Shown: positions 1-13,599, counted from the stretch's first letter. The stretch is DNA of 64,000 nt from Otis tarda (GCA_026413225.1 CM048553.1:23002501-23066500); one strand, 5' to 3'. The notes: a model not told the origin generated them from the sequence alone. Numbers and translations are program-made.

Positions 1-450
1 CGGCTGGGCCTTTTGTTCGGTGCGGTGGGCTGCCCGCCGGCCGGGCCGGGGCCTGTCACGGCGCCGGGCGGCCGCCGCTCCCCTGGGCAGTCGGGCAGAG
101 ATACAGCCCCGGCCGGGCAGGGGCCTGCTCCCACTCTGCCTTCGCTGTAGCGGGGCAGTGCCCGAGCCCCCCGGGAAGCCGCGGCTGCGCCCCCGGCACG
201 TGGGGCAGCTCCTGGGCCGAGGTCCTGCCGCGGGCTGCGCAGCCCCGATCGTCGCAGGTGTTGTGGCGAGGCGTGCCCTCGGCGGCCAGGTGCACCTGCC
301 CTCCGGCCCTCACCCCGTGAGGAGCGGACGCTCCCCCGTGCCCCGCTCGGCCTTGCTTTTGGTGACAGGCGGGCAGCCCCTCTGCCTCCTCCTGCCAGGC
401 TCTGAAACGGGGACCCTGCGGCAACGTCAGGCCTGCCAGGACCACGGCTA
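1..450 (+). promoter_or_regulatory. CpG-rich segment, probable downstream edge of the FAM171A1 CpG island
   Basis: The first ~430 bases are strongly GC-rich with many CpG dinucleotides, and composition drops to ordinary AT-rich intron by about 450-550. Bird promoters and first exons commonly sit in such islands, and the only gene here runs left to right with its first coding exon missing, so the likeliest reading is the 3' shoulder of the promoter/exon 1 island. I looked for an ATG followed by a hydrophobic leader and a phase-1 donor and found none, so exon 1 is probably just upstream. The palindrome AGGTGCACCT (289-298) contains an E-box-like core. A 170-codon open frame (20-532) has the Arg/Pro/Gly-rich composition expected of chance translation of GC-rich DNA. 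It could instead be an unrelated CpG island within a longer intron 1. Confidence 0.6.
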
Positions 451-1778
451 TGTTAGGAAGCTAAAAACTTGCCTACCTAAGGGTACCAAACATGGTAGGA
501 GCAAATGCACCTTCCCCCGTGGTCAGCGTTAGCCTAGTGGATTGTGTTGTCAAGTGGCTAAATGTGTCACCTGAGATGAGAGGTCGTACCCTGGCTTAGC
601 CTTTGTGGCAGTGTCCTTCCCGCTGCGGTGGGGTGAAAGTATGCTACATGAAGAGTACGCTATGTCCTGTTTCCTCTGAGCTTTCCTGTCTTGCATGTCA
701 GTAATAATCGGTAAGCCATACTTGCCACAAGAAGAAAAACCCTGAAAGTAACCATTTCTGGACCCTTTTGTGGTTGTATTTGCAGTATACTAAGTAAGAT
801 CTAGGTGGGCCTGTGCTCTCAAACAGAGTATTCAAAAGGTATCGGTATCTTGCAGCAAAACTTACCATGCTAGGCAACCCGACATGAAATGTAATATAAG
901 ATTCTGCCTTCTTTTAAGGACAAAACAATAGAAGTTCTGGAAGAAGTAGTACTGAACTATAACTCAAGGGCCAGTAAACTCGGGGCTATACTGAGCCTAT
1001 TGATAGGCATGCTGGAAAAACAGCCTTAACTGTATTAATTCCTTGATGCTAGCACTTTAGATGCCAAGGTGATTTAAAAACCTGTTGTAATTTATGTTTT
1101 ATATGGAAAGTCTCTTTCATATCTGTGATCAAAATGGTGACATATTGGCAAAATTAGTGCTTTCCAACTGTCCTGTTGATCTCATATTCTATTGTCAAGC
1201 TCTGTTCATGGTATCTGGAAAGACTTGTCTCTCTAGCTGCTACGTCCACATCAAGCCTGATAGCTGATTATTTAAGTAATAGCAGCTATTTCAGTGAGTA
1301 GAGAACTCTTCTATTTAAACAGAATGGTCTAATTTTATCTTCCATGTAAGAACATTTGAGTTTTCATAGATCATATCGTTTTCCAAAGCCTAATTATGAG
1401 CCCAGTCTTTACTCTTTGTACATACACATTGATAAGTGGGTATGTAGAGCTGATCTCATATTGAAGCGTATTCTGCTTACTAGTTACCAGCTACTTGCTA
1501 TGAGTCTTTTTCTGAAAGATTATGCAATACCAGCTTGTAGCCTGGAATAAGTTGCTAAAGATCAGGTGTCAATATCTTCTGGGAAAAGGGTTTTAGTACC
1601 AGGCACATTCCTTGTTTTTATACTGAGCACAGTAAGTGCTAAATGGATATAAAACCTAAACCAACTGTTTTTCCCTCCTGCCCTTTTAGCATAATGGTGA
1701 TAGCTGTAGCTACAGGTGAAGGGCCATTGCCAAAGTTCAGGGATGTTTGCAGATGACTGGGTTTCTCCTCATGAGAGA

Positions 1779-1885
1779 GAGAAAGCCAGAGGATGCTGTC
1801 TCTCTCTTCCCTCTCCGGGAAGAGACTAGTGAAAAATCAAGGGATTGGAATAAAGGTGGAGGTGAGAAAGCCAGAGGATGCTGTC
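1779..1885 (+). repeat. Exact 22-bp direct repeat, 85 bp period
   Basis: The 22-mer beginning gagaaagccagaggatgctg occurs at 1779-1800 and 1864-1885. The bases between show no other repetition, so this is a small local duplication. Confidence 0.8.
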
Positions 1886-4800
1886 ATGGAGTAATTGGTT
1901 CAGCTGCAATATTTATTATTGGACAGGTTACAGAAGACTAAGGTGGAGAGCCCTCCTCATGGTGGGACAGATTAGATGAGACTCAGTTAAGATGTTCCAT
2001 GCCTATGTTAACAGACTGAATAAATAGGTCTTGGATTTGGAGCTATTTGAAAGTCTTGATTTGTAGTCAGTGTTTTGCGTCGAGCATTTTCTCTCTTTTA
2101 CTGCTCTTAGCCGTATGTTCAAGACGGTCCCAGCTTCAAATTCTGCTCGGCCAGACTGATTACGTAATTTGTGAATATGGAAAGTACTGGTAATTAAGCT
2201 CTGCATTTAGCACCCTATTTAGAAAATTGGATGACTACTTTGTCATGCTGTTGCCTTATTTGATTCATTATGCAGATCTGTTGTGGCCTCTGAAGGTCAC
2301 AGAGTTACCTTGTAAGTCTCAGTAACTTTCTTTAATATGATAAAATTCATACAGATAAGGTGTTCATTTTTGTCAGTGTTGATACTCAGAGACCCAGCGG
2401 TGAGGCTGTTAGAAGTCCATGAAGGTAACATTTTAGGATTGGTAAGCCTTTAGCTCTTTAACGTCTTTCACATACTTAAAACCTGACAAGTGTTTCAGAT
2501 TCAGATGAGAACTGAATTAGAATTGTGGGGTTTTTGGTTGTGTTTTTTTTTTTAAATTGTTCTATCAGGTATTCCAGAACTTAAATTGATTTGAATGTTG
2601 AAATGAATGTTTAGAAATTTAATTTAAAACAACCAACCAACCAAACCTAACAATAACCCCTCCTCAAACCAACCCAACCCTTAAGCTGCATTCCTATTGG
2701 AAATCAGTGATTTGTCTGATGAGTACGGACAAAATACACAGTGAGTTAGGTCTCTTCATATGAACAGATCCCTTTTAAACTTAGGGAGCCTTGGCAAATA
2801 TGAATTTAAGAATTATAAGAAGAGGTAATAGTAACCCAGGGAGAATATAAGCAAAATCAGTGTAATTTGAGAAAAGGTTAAATTTGTCACTTGTAAACTT
2901 TGCTTCATGGTAGGAGACTTCTAGATACTAGGGAGGCTCTTTTAAGAGAAATCCTAGAATATCGTGTTGTGACAAAGTCCAGTACAACTTTTGTCTGCTG
3001 CAGTGGGTACTGGTTTTAATTCCTGTCTTCATTGGTCTTTGTATTTAATTACTTGTTCAAAACTAAGAAGTTGTGAATAATAAAATAACACTTGAGTAAT
3101 GAGTAGCACCTAGTTCAAGGACTAGTCTACTAATAGATGAATGTGCCCAGGATATCCCACCTTCATAATCCCCGGATGAGATCAGGCAGATACTTTTTTT
3201 CCTACTATGATGGTGAGTAAAAGTTCAACTGTTGCTGCTTAGAAAGAATCTGCAGTAACTTCTTGTGCATGGAGAACAGAAGGGTTGATGCTTGAGTGCT
3301 GCTCTTCAGAATGGCCTGCCTGCCTGCAAACAGACATTATGTTACTTGACATTGTGAAAGCTAATTTCACAACAGTTTCAGCTGGACATCTTGTAAAGGC
3401 ATCTGTTCCGGACAGCACAGTAACAGCTGTGAGGAGACCCTCAAGTTCTTGGCTTTTAAAGCCAGTTATCCCAAGCTTGCAGTTCTAGCTGTGATGATAA
3501 AGTTGAGACAGTGCAAAAATAGTGTCTTTCTCTTTCATCTTGCACTGCCATACTATCTCATCTCAATCAGCTGCAGATTACTAATGTCCATCAAATGCAA
3601 ATGTTTGTTTCATTGAGACCACAAATGGACTCATAAGAATAGAAGATAAATCGCTCTAAACCAGTACAAAAGATGTTGTTTCATTTTAGTGGAGGAGCAA
3701 ATTGTTTACTTAGTACTAGATAGTATTGTAAAATCTTAATAAGGATGAGGTATTTGTTGGTTTTATCAGTTATCAGATCCAGGTAAACACTATTTTTTCC
3801 CCCCATGTTTACCTTGAACTATTAATGCCTGCAAATGCCTAGTAACTGATTTCTCTCCCTCAGTGAATGAACAGCTTACCTGCATGAGCTGAGGGTTTCA
3901 AACAGCAGTCATCTTCTGCTAAACATTTGTGTTCACCTTTTTGGCTTGTAGTACTTTGCAGTAAGTGAATTCAACTTAGTTTAAATAATGTGTGTATGCA
4001 CTTGTTAAGTGGCAGCAAATTCACATGCTGGCTTTACCTGTGGTCATTTGTTTGCTTGTGTCTTGAGGCAGTGTTAATTGCCAGGTGTTATCTAACACAA
4101 AGGTTAAAATAACCTTCTCCATCCCCCCTCTCTTTTGTCTTTTTTTTTTTTTTTCTTTAAACCTCACACTGACCCCTCTTACTGCTTGAGACTAGACCTT
4201 GGTTCATGAAAATTTTAGGGATGGCTGCTTTCTGAGCCAACTCCTGGCCAAGTGAATGGTTTCAAATAGCAGTCTCCTCTCTACAGGAGAGGTTTCTGGT
4301 AGCAATGAAAGGCAATTTCACCATATGCTTGTTTATTTAACAGAAGTCTGGGTATATGTATTCGTGTGCTGCGGAGGAAGGATTGTGCTTTTAGGTTTGT
4401 TGGAAAACTTAAGAAATATCCAATGATTTTGATGCATGGAGGAGCAGAAATGTCATTCTGCCTCCTGTTAGCATAAACTTCAAGTTAGTTTTTCACTCTT
4501 TTCTGTAGGCAATGACTAGCCATAGTATTGATGCATGAAGAAAACTGAGAGGAAGATTCATGTGTCGTGCCGGTATAGGTATGTGTCGTAACCTGGCAGC
4601 TTGGTGGGTTCAGCTTTAAGGGCATTTCTTAACAACCCTGCTTGAAGTTTGGCTGCGATAGCAGTACGATTTGCAATGATGGTTCTTTTCCACGTATCTC
4701 AAGTTACTCTAGTACATTTGATCAATTTAATTGTGTTGTATACCTTGAGCTTATAATTTAGAGAGAGAGTTATTTTTCCAGTCAGCCAAAGGCAAACTAA

Positions 4801-5127
4801 ATAATCTCTCCAAAATACCTGCAATTTGAAATCAAAGTGTGCGCTTTAAGTATTTCTGTTATGTTTTACATACCTTTTATGCAAGCTGCATTTTTGGTAG
4901 GATTAATTTCCTTTTGCTCCAGTATATGTCAGTTTTCCTTTAGATATGGAGAAAGGCAACTTCTGAGAGAACTGCACTGTCGGTGTTCTGCCTTTCCCAC
5001 AGGTCTCAGTGGTTTTGCCATTTCCCTGTCAGAGAGCACAAATAAGGAGGGCGAGAAGCCTGTGTGAAGAGTTGTGTTTAGTAGAACAAAGGAGCTTAAT
5101 AATACTACATGTAATACATGCTAGTGC

Positions 5128-5166
5128 TTTTTTTTTTTTTTTGCCTTTTTTTTTTTTTTTTTTTTT
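5128..5166 (+). repeat. Double poly-T tract (T15-GCC-T21)
   Basis: Two T homopolymers separated by gcc on the + strand. They are part of a cluster of long T tracts in the first 15 kb. No target-site duplication or retrocopy sequence is visible, so this is not a clear poly-A tail of an antisense retrocopy. Confidence 0.85.
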
Positions 5167-6960
5167 GTCCTTCAGAAATTCCAGAAACATTTTCCTGTAA
5201 GCTGGTTTACATTAAGTTTTCAGTTAATGTAATATCTGGCATGTTGTGTGTGGGTAATAAGCATTACACACGTGCTTTTTACAAACACCATCTTTCGTTT
5301 CATTGGAAACTGGAAAGATGCATATATATTAGTTAATTTTTTTTAATATTAATTTGTTAATACAGAGCCCTATGAATGTGAGCATACTGTAATTTCTTGC
5401 TGCTTTTAATAAATGCATTGGATCGTTCACTTTAAAATATTAAGACAGAATCATATTTGACATAAGGGCAAGTCTGAGCCCTTGAAAGTAGCATTTAAGT
5501 ATATTTCAATATAGGGCTACATTTTCATTTCATGTGTAATGCCAATGTTCTAGCTCTGATATACCCGTGTTGGTTTTTTGCTACGTTGAAGAGCAACAGA
5601 TCTTGAGACAATCTGAAGGAAAAACTCATTTATGTGCAGTATAGTCTGTAAATTTTACTCCCTCACCAGCTACTTGTGGGACTGGGTATATTTAAACAGC
5701 ACTGCTGTGGATATAGAGTATGTTTTGAGTAGAAGCACTCTCTGTGCAGTCTGGCCACAAAAGCCCCTGGAAATCCAACACTGAAGCTATCTTTTGATTG
5801 TTCCTACTCTTAGCTTTTGCAGTTCTGTGAGCTGTCACTGCCTGTGTCATACTGTGGAGGCATACTAGGGAGCAAAATCCTGTCTTTATCCATTATCTGT
5901 ACACTTCAGGCACCCGGAGGTGAAGCCTCCCTATCACTGTGAGTAGGAGCCTGCACCATGGAAAACTCTGCTATGCTGCTGTAATGGTGTTTTTTCAGAT
6001 GGGGAGGCAAGAGCACATAACAGTAGAGGGGACCCCACATAAGCCTTGCTGGACTCGGGGTGGCTCTTGTGGGGGCCACCTTCAGCCTCTTTGCCCCGTG
6101 GCAACCAGGCTTTGAGGAGACACAGCAGCAACTGCAGTTAGCAGGGAGGAAATGGGGCGTGGGGGAAAGCCAAGGGGAAGGAAGTAGCAGCATCCTTTTG
6201 GCTGGAGGGCAGCAAAGGAGCTGAATCTAATGAGGTGCAAAATGCTTCCAGTTTTCTTAAGTTCTAGCTGCAGAAGTGCTGAGAACCACTGTACTGTGTG
6301 GTAGGTGTGATGTCTAACAGTAATGGGAAGCTTACCTTGACAGTCAGTAAATGCTGAGATATGTAAAAGGTAGAGGTATAAGGTGCTCCTGCTTTGTTAA
6401 AGAAAACAAAGAGGCCTTTCTTCTTTGTGCAGTAATTAACAGAGATGATAGCAGTGTGGGGAGCCCCCTCTTGTTTCATTCCACCTTTGTGATTGTCATT
6501 ACTGAAAAAAAACCAGTGTCTTTCATCCTTTATAAGCAATATATATACTAATACAGCAACAAATATTTCTCAAATTATGTTGTGAGACTTGCTTGATATT
6601 AAAGCAGCAACAAATTAAGGTAAATGCTGTATTTGGACTGCTTCTGGGAGGAAATTAAAGTATCAGCAGTTCTGTCCAGCCCTCTTGCTCTCCACCATAC
6701 TGTGAACAATTGTGCAAAGTGAAAGGTTAAGATCTAAACATCTTGTCTCTCAGTCTGTACTTGATCTGTGAAGGTAAGGCTTCTCATGTGAAGGGTATGC
6801 AGTTGGCATCCAAGGTAGGAGGCATCTCACCTCATTCAGATGTCTGCAGTCTGCAAGTCCCTACATCTTAGCTAGTCATCCATGGTCCTTTTAGAGACAT
6901 GAAGATCTAGTCTTTTCAGCTAATGGAGCAGGGTGTCATTCCTGTCACCTGGAGTAAGCA

Positions 6961-7062
6961 CGTTTGGTCGGATGAATCGTGCTGTGTGGATCTCTACTGA
7001 CTAGCGTGGCAGCCTAGACAACGCTGTTTGTACTCCCGTTTAGTCAGATGAATCATCCTTCA
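6961..7062 (+). repeat. Imperfect 24-bp direct repeat
   Basis: The 24 bases starting cgtttggtcggatgaatc (6961) recur as cgtttagtcagatgaatc (about 7039) with 19 of 24 identical; three differences are G-to-A. This is a local duplication or a relic of an unrecognised repeat. Confidence 0.55.
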
Positions 7063-9658
7063 ATACTGTAACTGGAAGTTTCATCAGCACGGTGTTGCCC
7101 ATGGGCTTGGCCTTAGAGCTACTAAATACACACACTCTTGGGTTACATGGCTGGGTTATCTTGCATTTCTCAAGACTCAAACGAGAGTTTGTAGCGTTAT
7201 GCTTACGAGCCTAAGTGCTTCACTCCCAAGAGTAAATAAACAAAAAGAAAGGTTTAGAAACAAGTCAGGAGGCTTGCAGAGTTGTTTGGGCTTGTCTGCA
7301 TGGCTTTTTTCCCATCTTTTAATTAGCTTTGTTTGCCCAAGAGTTTATTTATTCTGGATTAAGTGTCATTGTTATACTCACCTTTGTTGTTTTTTCTCTT
7401 ACTGGCGTTTGTGTAGCAACGTGGTAAACCAGATTGAGGAAGTTATGCCACTGAAAACTCTTGTGTGCACCAGTTTAGTCTTCACCTGGATCACTTCCCC
7501 AGTTGGATTCATCAGGAATTACACAAGTGCTGTTGCTACTGTAGAGGAAAGGGCTGAGAGGAGCCGATAAGGGAAAACAAGAACTTCATGGCAGCAGTTG
7601 GTCCAGGATTAAATTGTTTGTGAACATAACTTGCTAAATGTTGTGCCCTACATTTTAACTGTTTTAAAAGTAACTGCTCAAGGGAGACAGCTATTGTCGG
7701 AAAATGAGATACCAGCCCATTGCTCAAAGAAAAAGCGTAAAGAATTTATTGAAAACTAATTTGCCTACAGTAGCTGGAAAAAAATCTGCATTAGAGCAGT
7801 GAATACTGGCAGACCTGGATACTGGAAGATGATTTGAGATGCTTTCAGCTGCAACTGTCTCTGCCTTCATCAGGACAGATTTTTGTCCCCGCCTCAGATA
7901 CTCCAGTTTCTACCCTGTGTGGTAGTTTAAATGGAGATTCATCTACAGTTTCAGCTCAAGTGAACTGTGAGATGTAGTGCCCATGAGTGTTTCTCCCAGT
8001 TGTAGAATAACAGGTGGGTTAGTACCTGAGTCATCTTTTCTCTCCTCTCTGGATGTCCCAAATGGCTCGAGAGGAAATGATGCACCTTGGCCCGTTTAAA
8101 TGCTGAGGCCACAGGGAGGGCAGTACAGGGCACTTAGCATAGCATTCTGGTAGAGTAACTTCTGTCAGCTAGCTGTAAGTGTACGATTTGGCATAATTAG
8201 CACATGATGCCTGATAGTATCTGGTCACTCCTCTCTGAACTGTCTCTCAGCCAGAGCGATTCCCGCTTTCCTCCAGATAATTACCTTGCTTTCCTTAGTT
8301 ACTGCACTTTTGCGTTGATGTCTGGTAGATTAGGGTGTCTGCTGAAAGATAAGAAGTTTTCACTCCTTATCCTACCCTTCCTCCTTCTGTCTCTGTATTG
8401 GCCCTCTCATATCTTGAAAGGCTTGGAGTGCTTTTTCTGCAGACCGGCAGGAAAGTCTGCTAGGGAGTGTTTGTTCATGGCTGTTTCTTGTTTCTGTTTG
8501 AGCTGGGCAAGCATTGCTAGGGAAACGAATGGGTCCAGGAGCTCTGGAGACAGGACCCATGGTCTGCAGGGGGTGAGGCGGATGAGGACGGGAACACATC
8601 CCTGGGCAGCAGAGCGATAGATATGTCCAGGTGCCTCATTGTGTTTGCAGAATGGGTGGCATCAGCTCAAGACGGGAGCAACAGTTGCTGTCTCTGCTTC
8701 CCTCTGAATTGTGCTTCTGGCAAGTTCTGAAACCTGCTGAGTAGCATGCTGACCTGTGCAAATATTACAGTAGTTTAAAAAGGTACTTGTGGTAATAATG
8801 TTGACAGACACAGTGAGGCACAGCAATATACTTGCTCTTTTAGCTTTACTGCTAGTACCCAGAGTATTCTTGCAGCTCGGCTTCTATCGGCGTGTGGTGC
8901 TGCAGTCAAGGTCCTGGTAAATAACTTAAGTTTGAGCCAGTCTTTAGGTTCATGATGTATGATTTACAGGAGCCAGGAACACAGATGTTTGAAATGAGAG
9001 CTGTATTTTCATTGTTTTGCAGGGTGCCTGTGTGGGAGGACTGTTACTTTTTTCCCTACTATTAAAACTTCAATATGAAGAAGCTCATTTTCTTCAAAAG
9101 TTAAAATGTCCTTTGTTCTTACCAGATAGTTGTTTCTTTCTTTTGTACACAGCTAGTTAAAACTTTTTAGAGGGAACTACAGCATTAAACTTGTTTGATG
9201 TAAATATTGTTGTTAGCAGTCTATGTGAGAATTAAAAATACACTTGCTTCAAGCAGCCTGAAGCAGTAGGATCAAGAGCTTCTAATGGGATGAATTTCAA
9301 GTTTATTAATTGCTGCAAGCTACTGAATTATAACTGCAGCAGACTTTGAGATATTAAACTAGTAAAAGTACTTTAAAAATCAGTTGTTGGAAGAAGAGAA
9401 CCTGATGTACTAAAATTCTTGTTGAAAACTATTCGTTTTTCAGACATTTGATTAGATAAGAACTTGCTTCTTTAGATCAGATATGAATAGCTCTCTGCTC
9501 TGTGAAGATTTACCTCAGTGAAAACTACTTGGCACTCCTTAGCTATTTTCAAAATCTTGCTGTAGATCTTGTTTTAATTAGCAATTTTGCCTGTGAGTAT
9601 GTAGTTAATCTTTCATTAACGTTTGGGTTTTTTTTTTGTGGTGTGGTTTTTTTTGGTG

Positions 9659-9682
9659 TTTTTTTTTTTTTTTTTTTTTTTT
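9659..9682 (+). repeat. Poly-T tract (T24)
   Basis: Twenty-four T, preceded by a T/G-rich stretch from 9623 (ttttttttt-gtggtgtgg-tttttttt). Simple low-complexity repeat. Confidence 0.85.
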
Positions 9683-10689
9683 AAGCATGATTTGCGATTG
9701 CTGCTGGAAGAGCTGAGTGAGCCCTCTCAGCAGATGTTGTCATTAGAAAGGGGATCGGTGCAGTGTCATGTCACAAGCTAACTTTCTGCACAGAAAAAAA
9801 TCCTTGAGTTTTGAAAGATGAGGGGCTAGGTGTAGAGCAGCTTTTGTGGTAGTTTTGTAGAAAGGTAGTGGTTATTCCCATGTGCAAGTTAATGCATGCT
9901 TTTAAGTGAATACTTTTTGTTTAAGTGTGTTGTTTACCGTGGATGATTGCACATAAACAAAGATACTTTTTGATATCAGATGAGTTCAAGTATTAAGTGT
10001 TGCATCAGTTAGCTGCTTGGAATGATCAAATGTCATCTTCCTTTACTCCCAGCCTAATTGCATAGTGGAAAATATTAATACTCAGATTCTTATGGCCACT
10101 CTTTCAGATGTTTCTTCAGACCAGGTATTATTTAATCTGCATGCCTGTACCTTACAGAACTGTGGTGATTTTAGCATTTCCAAGAGGGTATTTATTGAAT
10201 TGGAGAAAGAACAAATGCACAGCAGTATTTCATGACCATGATGCTGATGTGGGGCAAAAATTTCATTGCTTTGCTGTTTCTTTATGTCGTTCTTTCTACT
10301 GCTGTACAGATTAATGGCTGGTAAGGATATACTGTAAATAGTCCATCATGAAAGAGCTTTGGTACATCTAGGGGCTGGCTAAAAACAAATAGTATCTGAC
10401 AGCATTGGGTAGCAGGGCCGATCATCGCTTGCTTTCTGGTGTGTCTTTGTGGAGATGGTAAAGTGCAGCCTTCGTTACTCCAAATCTTGTTAAAATTCAG
10501 AAGAGCTTTTAACAGCCTGAAGGCCTCGAAGGAGATGTGTATGTTTGATAAAAGGAATAGGGCTTTCTCTTGCTGAGTTGCATCTCTTAGTTATTCTTAT
10601 AGAATCTTGAGTGTATAATAAACATTAGCATTAATAAAAAAAGAGTGGCTTCCCTTGGAGAAGAAGCACTCGTTGCTTACTCTCTAGTC

Positions 10690-10800
10690 ACAGGATGAGG
10701 AAGATGCTTCCTTATGTAGACGATAAGGTCAGGAGTAGAGAGTGCAGTGATCAAGATGGCACGCTGTCTGTGGCAGAGCTGGGGAGTAAACCAAGGCGGC
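10690..10800 (-). repeat. MIR-like ancient SINE relic
   Basis: The core gtggcagagctgggg followed by agtaaaccaagg, preceded by cagtgatcaagatggcacg, resembles the reverse complement of the core shared by MIR and related amniote SINE/L2 elements ('...TGACTTGCCCAAGGTCAC...GTGGCAGAGCTGGGATT-AACCCAGG'). Similarity is partial and the relic is very old. Confidence 0.45.
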
Positions 10801-11105
10801 ACAAGAGCTGGATCTTAATTCATGCCATTTTTAGTTTAATTATTCGGGAGCTTTTAACAAATTTACTGATACTCAGTCATGGCAGTTTCTCCTCGGATCT
10901 TTGTGAAGTAATTTTCAGATTTAGTCACCCTTTTCTTGCCATTCCATGCTTTTCTTTGTCATGCTTGCATGAGTGTGAAGGGTAAAGCCAGAAAGGTGCC
11001 TGGCAGTGGGCAGCGCAGTGGTGCGTCAGCAGTCTGGGCTTGCTGTCCGCCTCCTGGGAAGGCAGACAAGCCCCCACCTGCTACACTGATGCTCACAGTT
11101 GAGGA

Positions 11106-11124
11106 TTTTTTTTTTTTTTTTTTT
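11106..11124 (+). repeat. Poly-T tract (T19)
   Basis: Nineteen T followed directly by ggtaag. Low-complexity repeat with no associated retrocopy seen. Confidence 0.85.
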
Positions 11125-11711
11125 GGTAAGTAAATATACAGCCACTTGTCCCGAAAATGGATGGCAAGCTTGGCTTCAGAATATACACTTGTAATTAGAA
11201 TAAGAAGAGGAAAAAAAGGCAAAAAGAAAAAGCATAAAGATGATAGGATGGCATGTAAAAGTTCCTGTATAGGAAATGAAGTTTGAAAGGATTCCAGCTA
11301 CAAGTACTAAGAAGCTTCTTCCTCTTGCTCTTTCCTTCACCTTCCCTTCCCTATTGAGTTGAGTTTAATTTTTAACTGTATTTCAGTCTCCTAGAAGACA
11401 ACCTAGGCTTTCAAAAGTAGTAATGTAAACAAATCTGTATTTCAAACGTACTTGCAAGCTTGATGTTGCTAGTAACATCAGAATCTCATTTCATGTTCTT
11501 AAGCAGCAGGAGGATGAAACACCTCAAATGCAAAGTGCTGTTAAAAAGTCAGTACTTGTCTGTAGTTATAATACAGAAAATGCTGTAAGAAGCAATTATT
11601 TTAGTTCAAAGAGTGAGGCAATGCGGATAAATGTTGATTTCGGAGAAGATTGCTGATAACTAGTTGAGCTTGTAACTAATGTTCTCTGTGCTCCTAGTAT
11701 GATATTTGGTT

Positions 11712-11715
<4 letters not shown>

Positions 11716-11742
<27 letters not shown>
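11716..11742 (+). repeat. Poly-T tract (T27)
   Basis: Uninterrupted T27 in unique AT-rich sequence; low-complexity repeat. Confidence 0.85.
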
Positions 11743-12740
11743 CTCAAATTTTAAACCCAGATTAATGACCCGTGGTTTTATGAGGTAGCAATGTACTGCA
11801 TTCACCAGACCTCTTTGCTTGGGAGGGAAATAGAAATATTGTATATTTTATACCAAGTTAAATAGAATAGGAGGGAAGTAAAGAACTTAATTATATGTCC
11901 GTTGATCCCTTTCCTTGTCATTAATTATTCAGTTACTACTATGATTGGTTTTGTTAGGTTTTAGGGGTTTATTTTTTTTAAGCCTTGTAAAGAGGAAAAC
12001 AAATACCAACATAACTAGGTATTACATTGATTCTAGGTATTATCTTCACACCTTAATTTATCTCAGTTTGTGTTGATTACCAGGTTTCTGAGACAAAAAT
12101 ACTGAGTGAGTATGATTAGCTTCCCTGAATTACTCTGAAAAACGATGAATTTAGTGTTTACTGGAATGCTCCTGTCTTCTCCTTACTTTTGCAAGAAAAC
12201 TGGGGGGGATACAATTGCGGGTTGGAGACCTCGGCATTCGTGCACACATGTGCAGACGTGCACACATGGTTGTCTTGTAAGGCCATATGGTATGAATCAA
12301 AGCTTACCTCAAGTAGTAAAACTGTAATGCGTTTTCCACCATTTTCAGTTTTGTGTTCATGGCGTGATACTCTGTACTTTGAACAACTTACAGTGATTGT
12401 CCTTTGGAAATGGTCATTATTCTATGAAATTAATGTGTTATACAGGATACTTGGCTTCAATTTTGTCCATGGATTGCTGTGGCTATTTGAATAACACCAG
12501 AAGTTGTGTCTTCTTTTCTGCTCGCTGGCTTTATTCAAAGCAGCTTTGGCTTGCAAACGTATACAGATGTGTTTGTCCTTTCTTGTTCATGGGAATAGAT
12601 TTGAAATAAACCCTTGCTAGCAGATAGAAAGCATGTGAATTAATTGAGTGTATGAATATTTGTACTTCCTTGTTCAAGATTTTTAAACAATCTGTTGAGG
12701 CATCTAATTAAGCGTCACTGACTTCTGGTTTTTGTGGTTG

Positions 12741-12793
12741 TTTTTTTTTTTTTTTTTTTTTTCTTGCAGTTTTCATGCTATTTGCATGCTATT
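12741..12793 (+). other. T22 tract leading into a strong acceptor-like site and octamer motif
   Basis: Twenty-two T are followed by cttgcag, which is close to an ideal polypyrimidine tract plus 3' splice site on the gene's sense strand. Just downstream the 9-mer catgctatt occurs twice (12774-12782 and 12785-12793), flanking the POU octamer ATTTGCAT (12780-12787). No matching donor with coding sense is evident, so this is probably a cryptic acceptor. Confidence 0.4.
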
Positions 12794-13599
12794 ATCAGGC
12801 ATTGTTACAAATTTCCAACTTTTTCAGAAAAAGTGGATTTTAATATTAGACTTTTGAATCTTTTACATAAACCAATATTGCTTAGAATTTTTTTTCTCTC
12901 ATTCTAGTCGCTCAAGACAATTCAGCCTTTACTCTGTTATAGTGCCTTTGATACTATTAAAAATTATCCTTTCTAAAAACACAAATATGCTTACCATTAA
13001 AATGGAGAGCTGACCTACTTTATATCTTTTTATCTGTATTAAGATAAGTAGGGTTCCAGAGGTAGTTAAGATACCCTAAAAACTGACCAGATGTTGAATC
13101 AGATGTATTTACCCAGAACTGGTGAATTCCATGTATTTCTATTTCTCTTTCCCAACTCAGTAGCACTTTGTGCTAGACCCTGTGTGATTCTGTATTGCTG
13201 CTTTGTGACCAAAGGAACAGAAATAATATCATACTTCCAAGATGATATTACCCCAATGTGAGGTAAGACATTCAGTTAAAGCCACAATACCTTGTAACAC
13301 GAGAACAGGAGTTTTGTGTATATTTTTAATACAGGTAAAAGTGACAGGATAATATCTTATTCTGCAAGTTGCGCTAGTGATAATCAATACTAGTAGGTTC
13401 TTCTCTTTGGTACCAGTAGTATGTTCTTAGTTTCTAACTACTCCTGTACTCTCAGTATGTCTTCTTGGAACTGATATGCTGTCTTGTACCAGAAATATGA
13501 AGTATCAAACAAAAGCATGCACATTTAAGTAACATAATGTGTCTTCTATGTTAATCTTTTGGTACAGTTTCTAAACAGTGATCCATCTCTTCTGAATAT

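Noticed and set aside
20..532. 170-codon open frame at the window start on the + strand, with a 129-codon frame on the - strand
   Set aside because: Composition (Arg/Pro/Gly/Leu) is that of translated CpG-island DNA; there is no signal peptide, domain or splice support, and open frames on both strands are expected in GC-rich sequence.
13310..13340. Abutting acag|gtaaaa at 13334/13335
   Set aside because: The donor half is weak (GTAAAA) and the pyrimidine tract is interrupted by purines.
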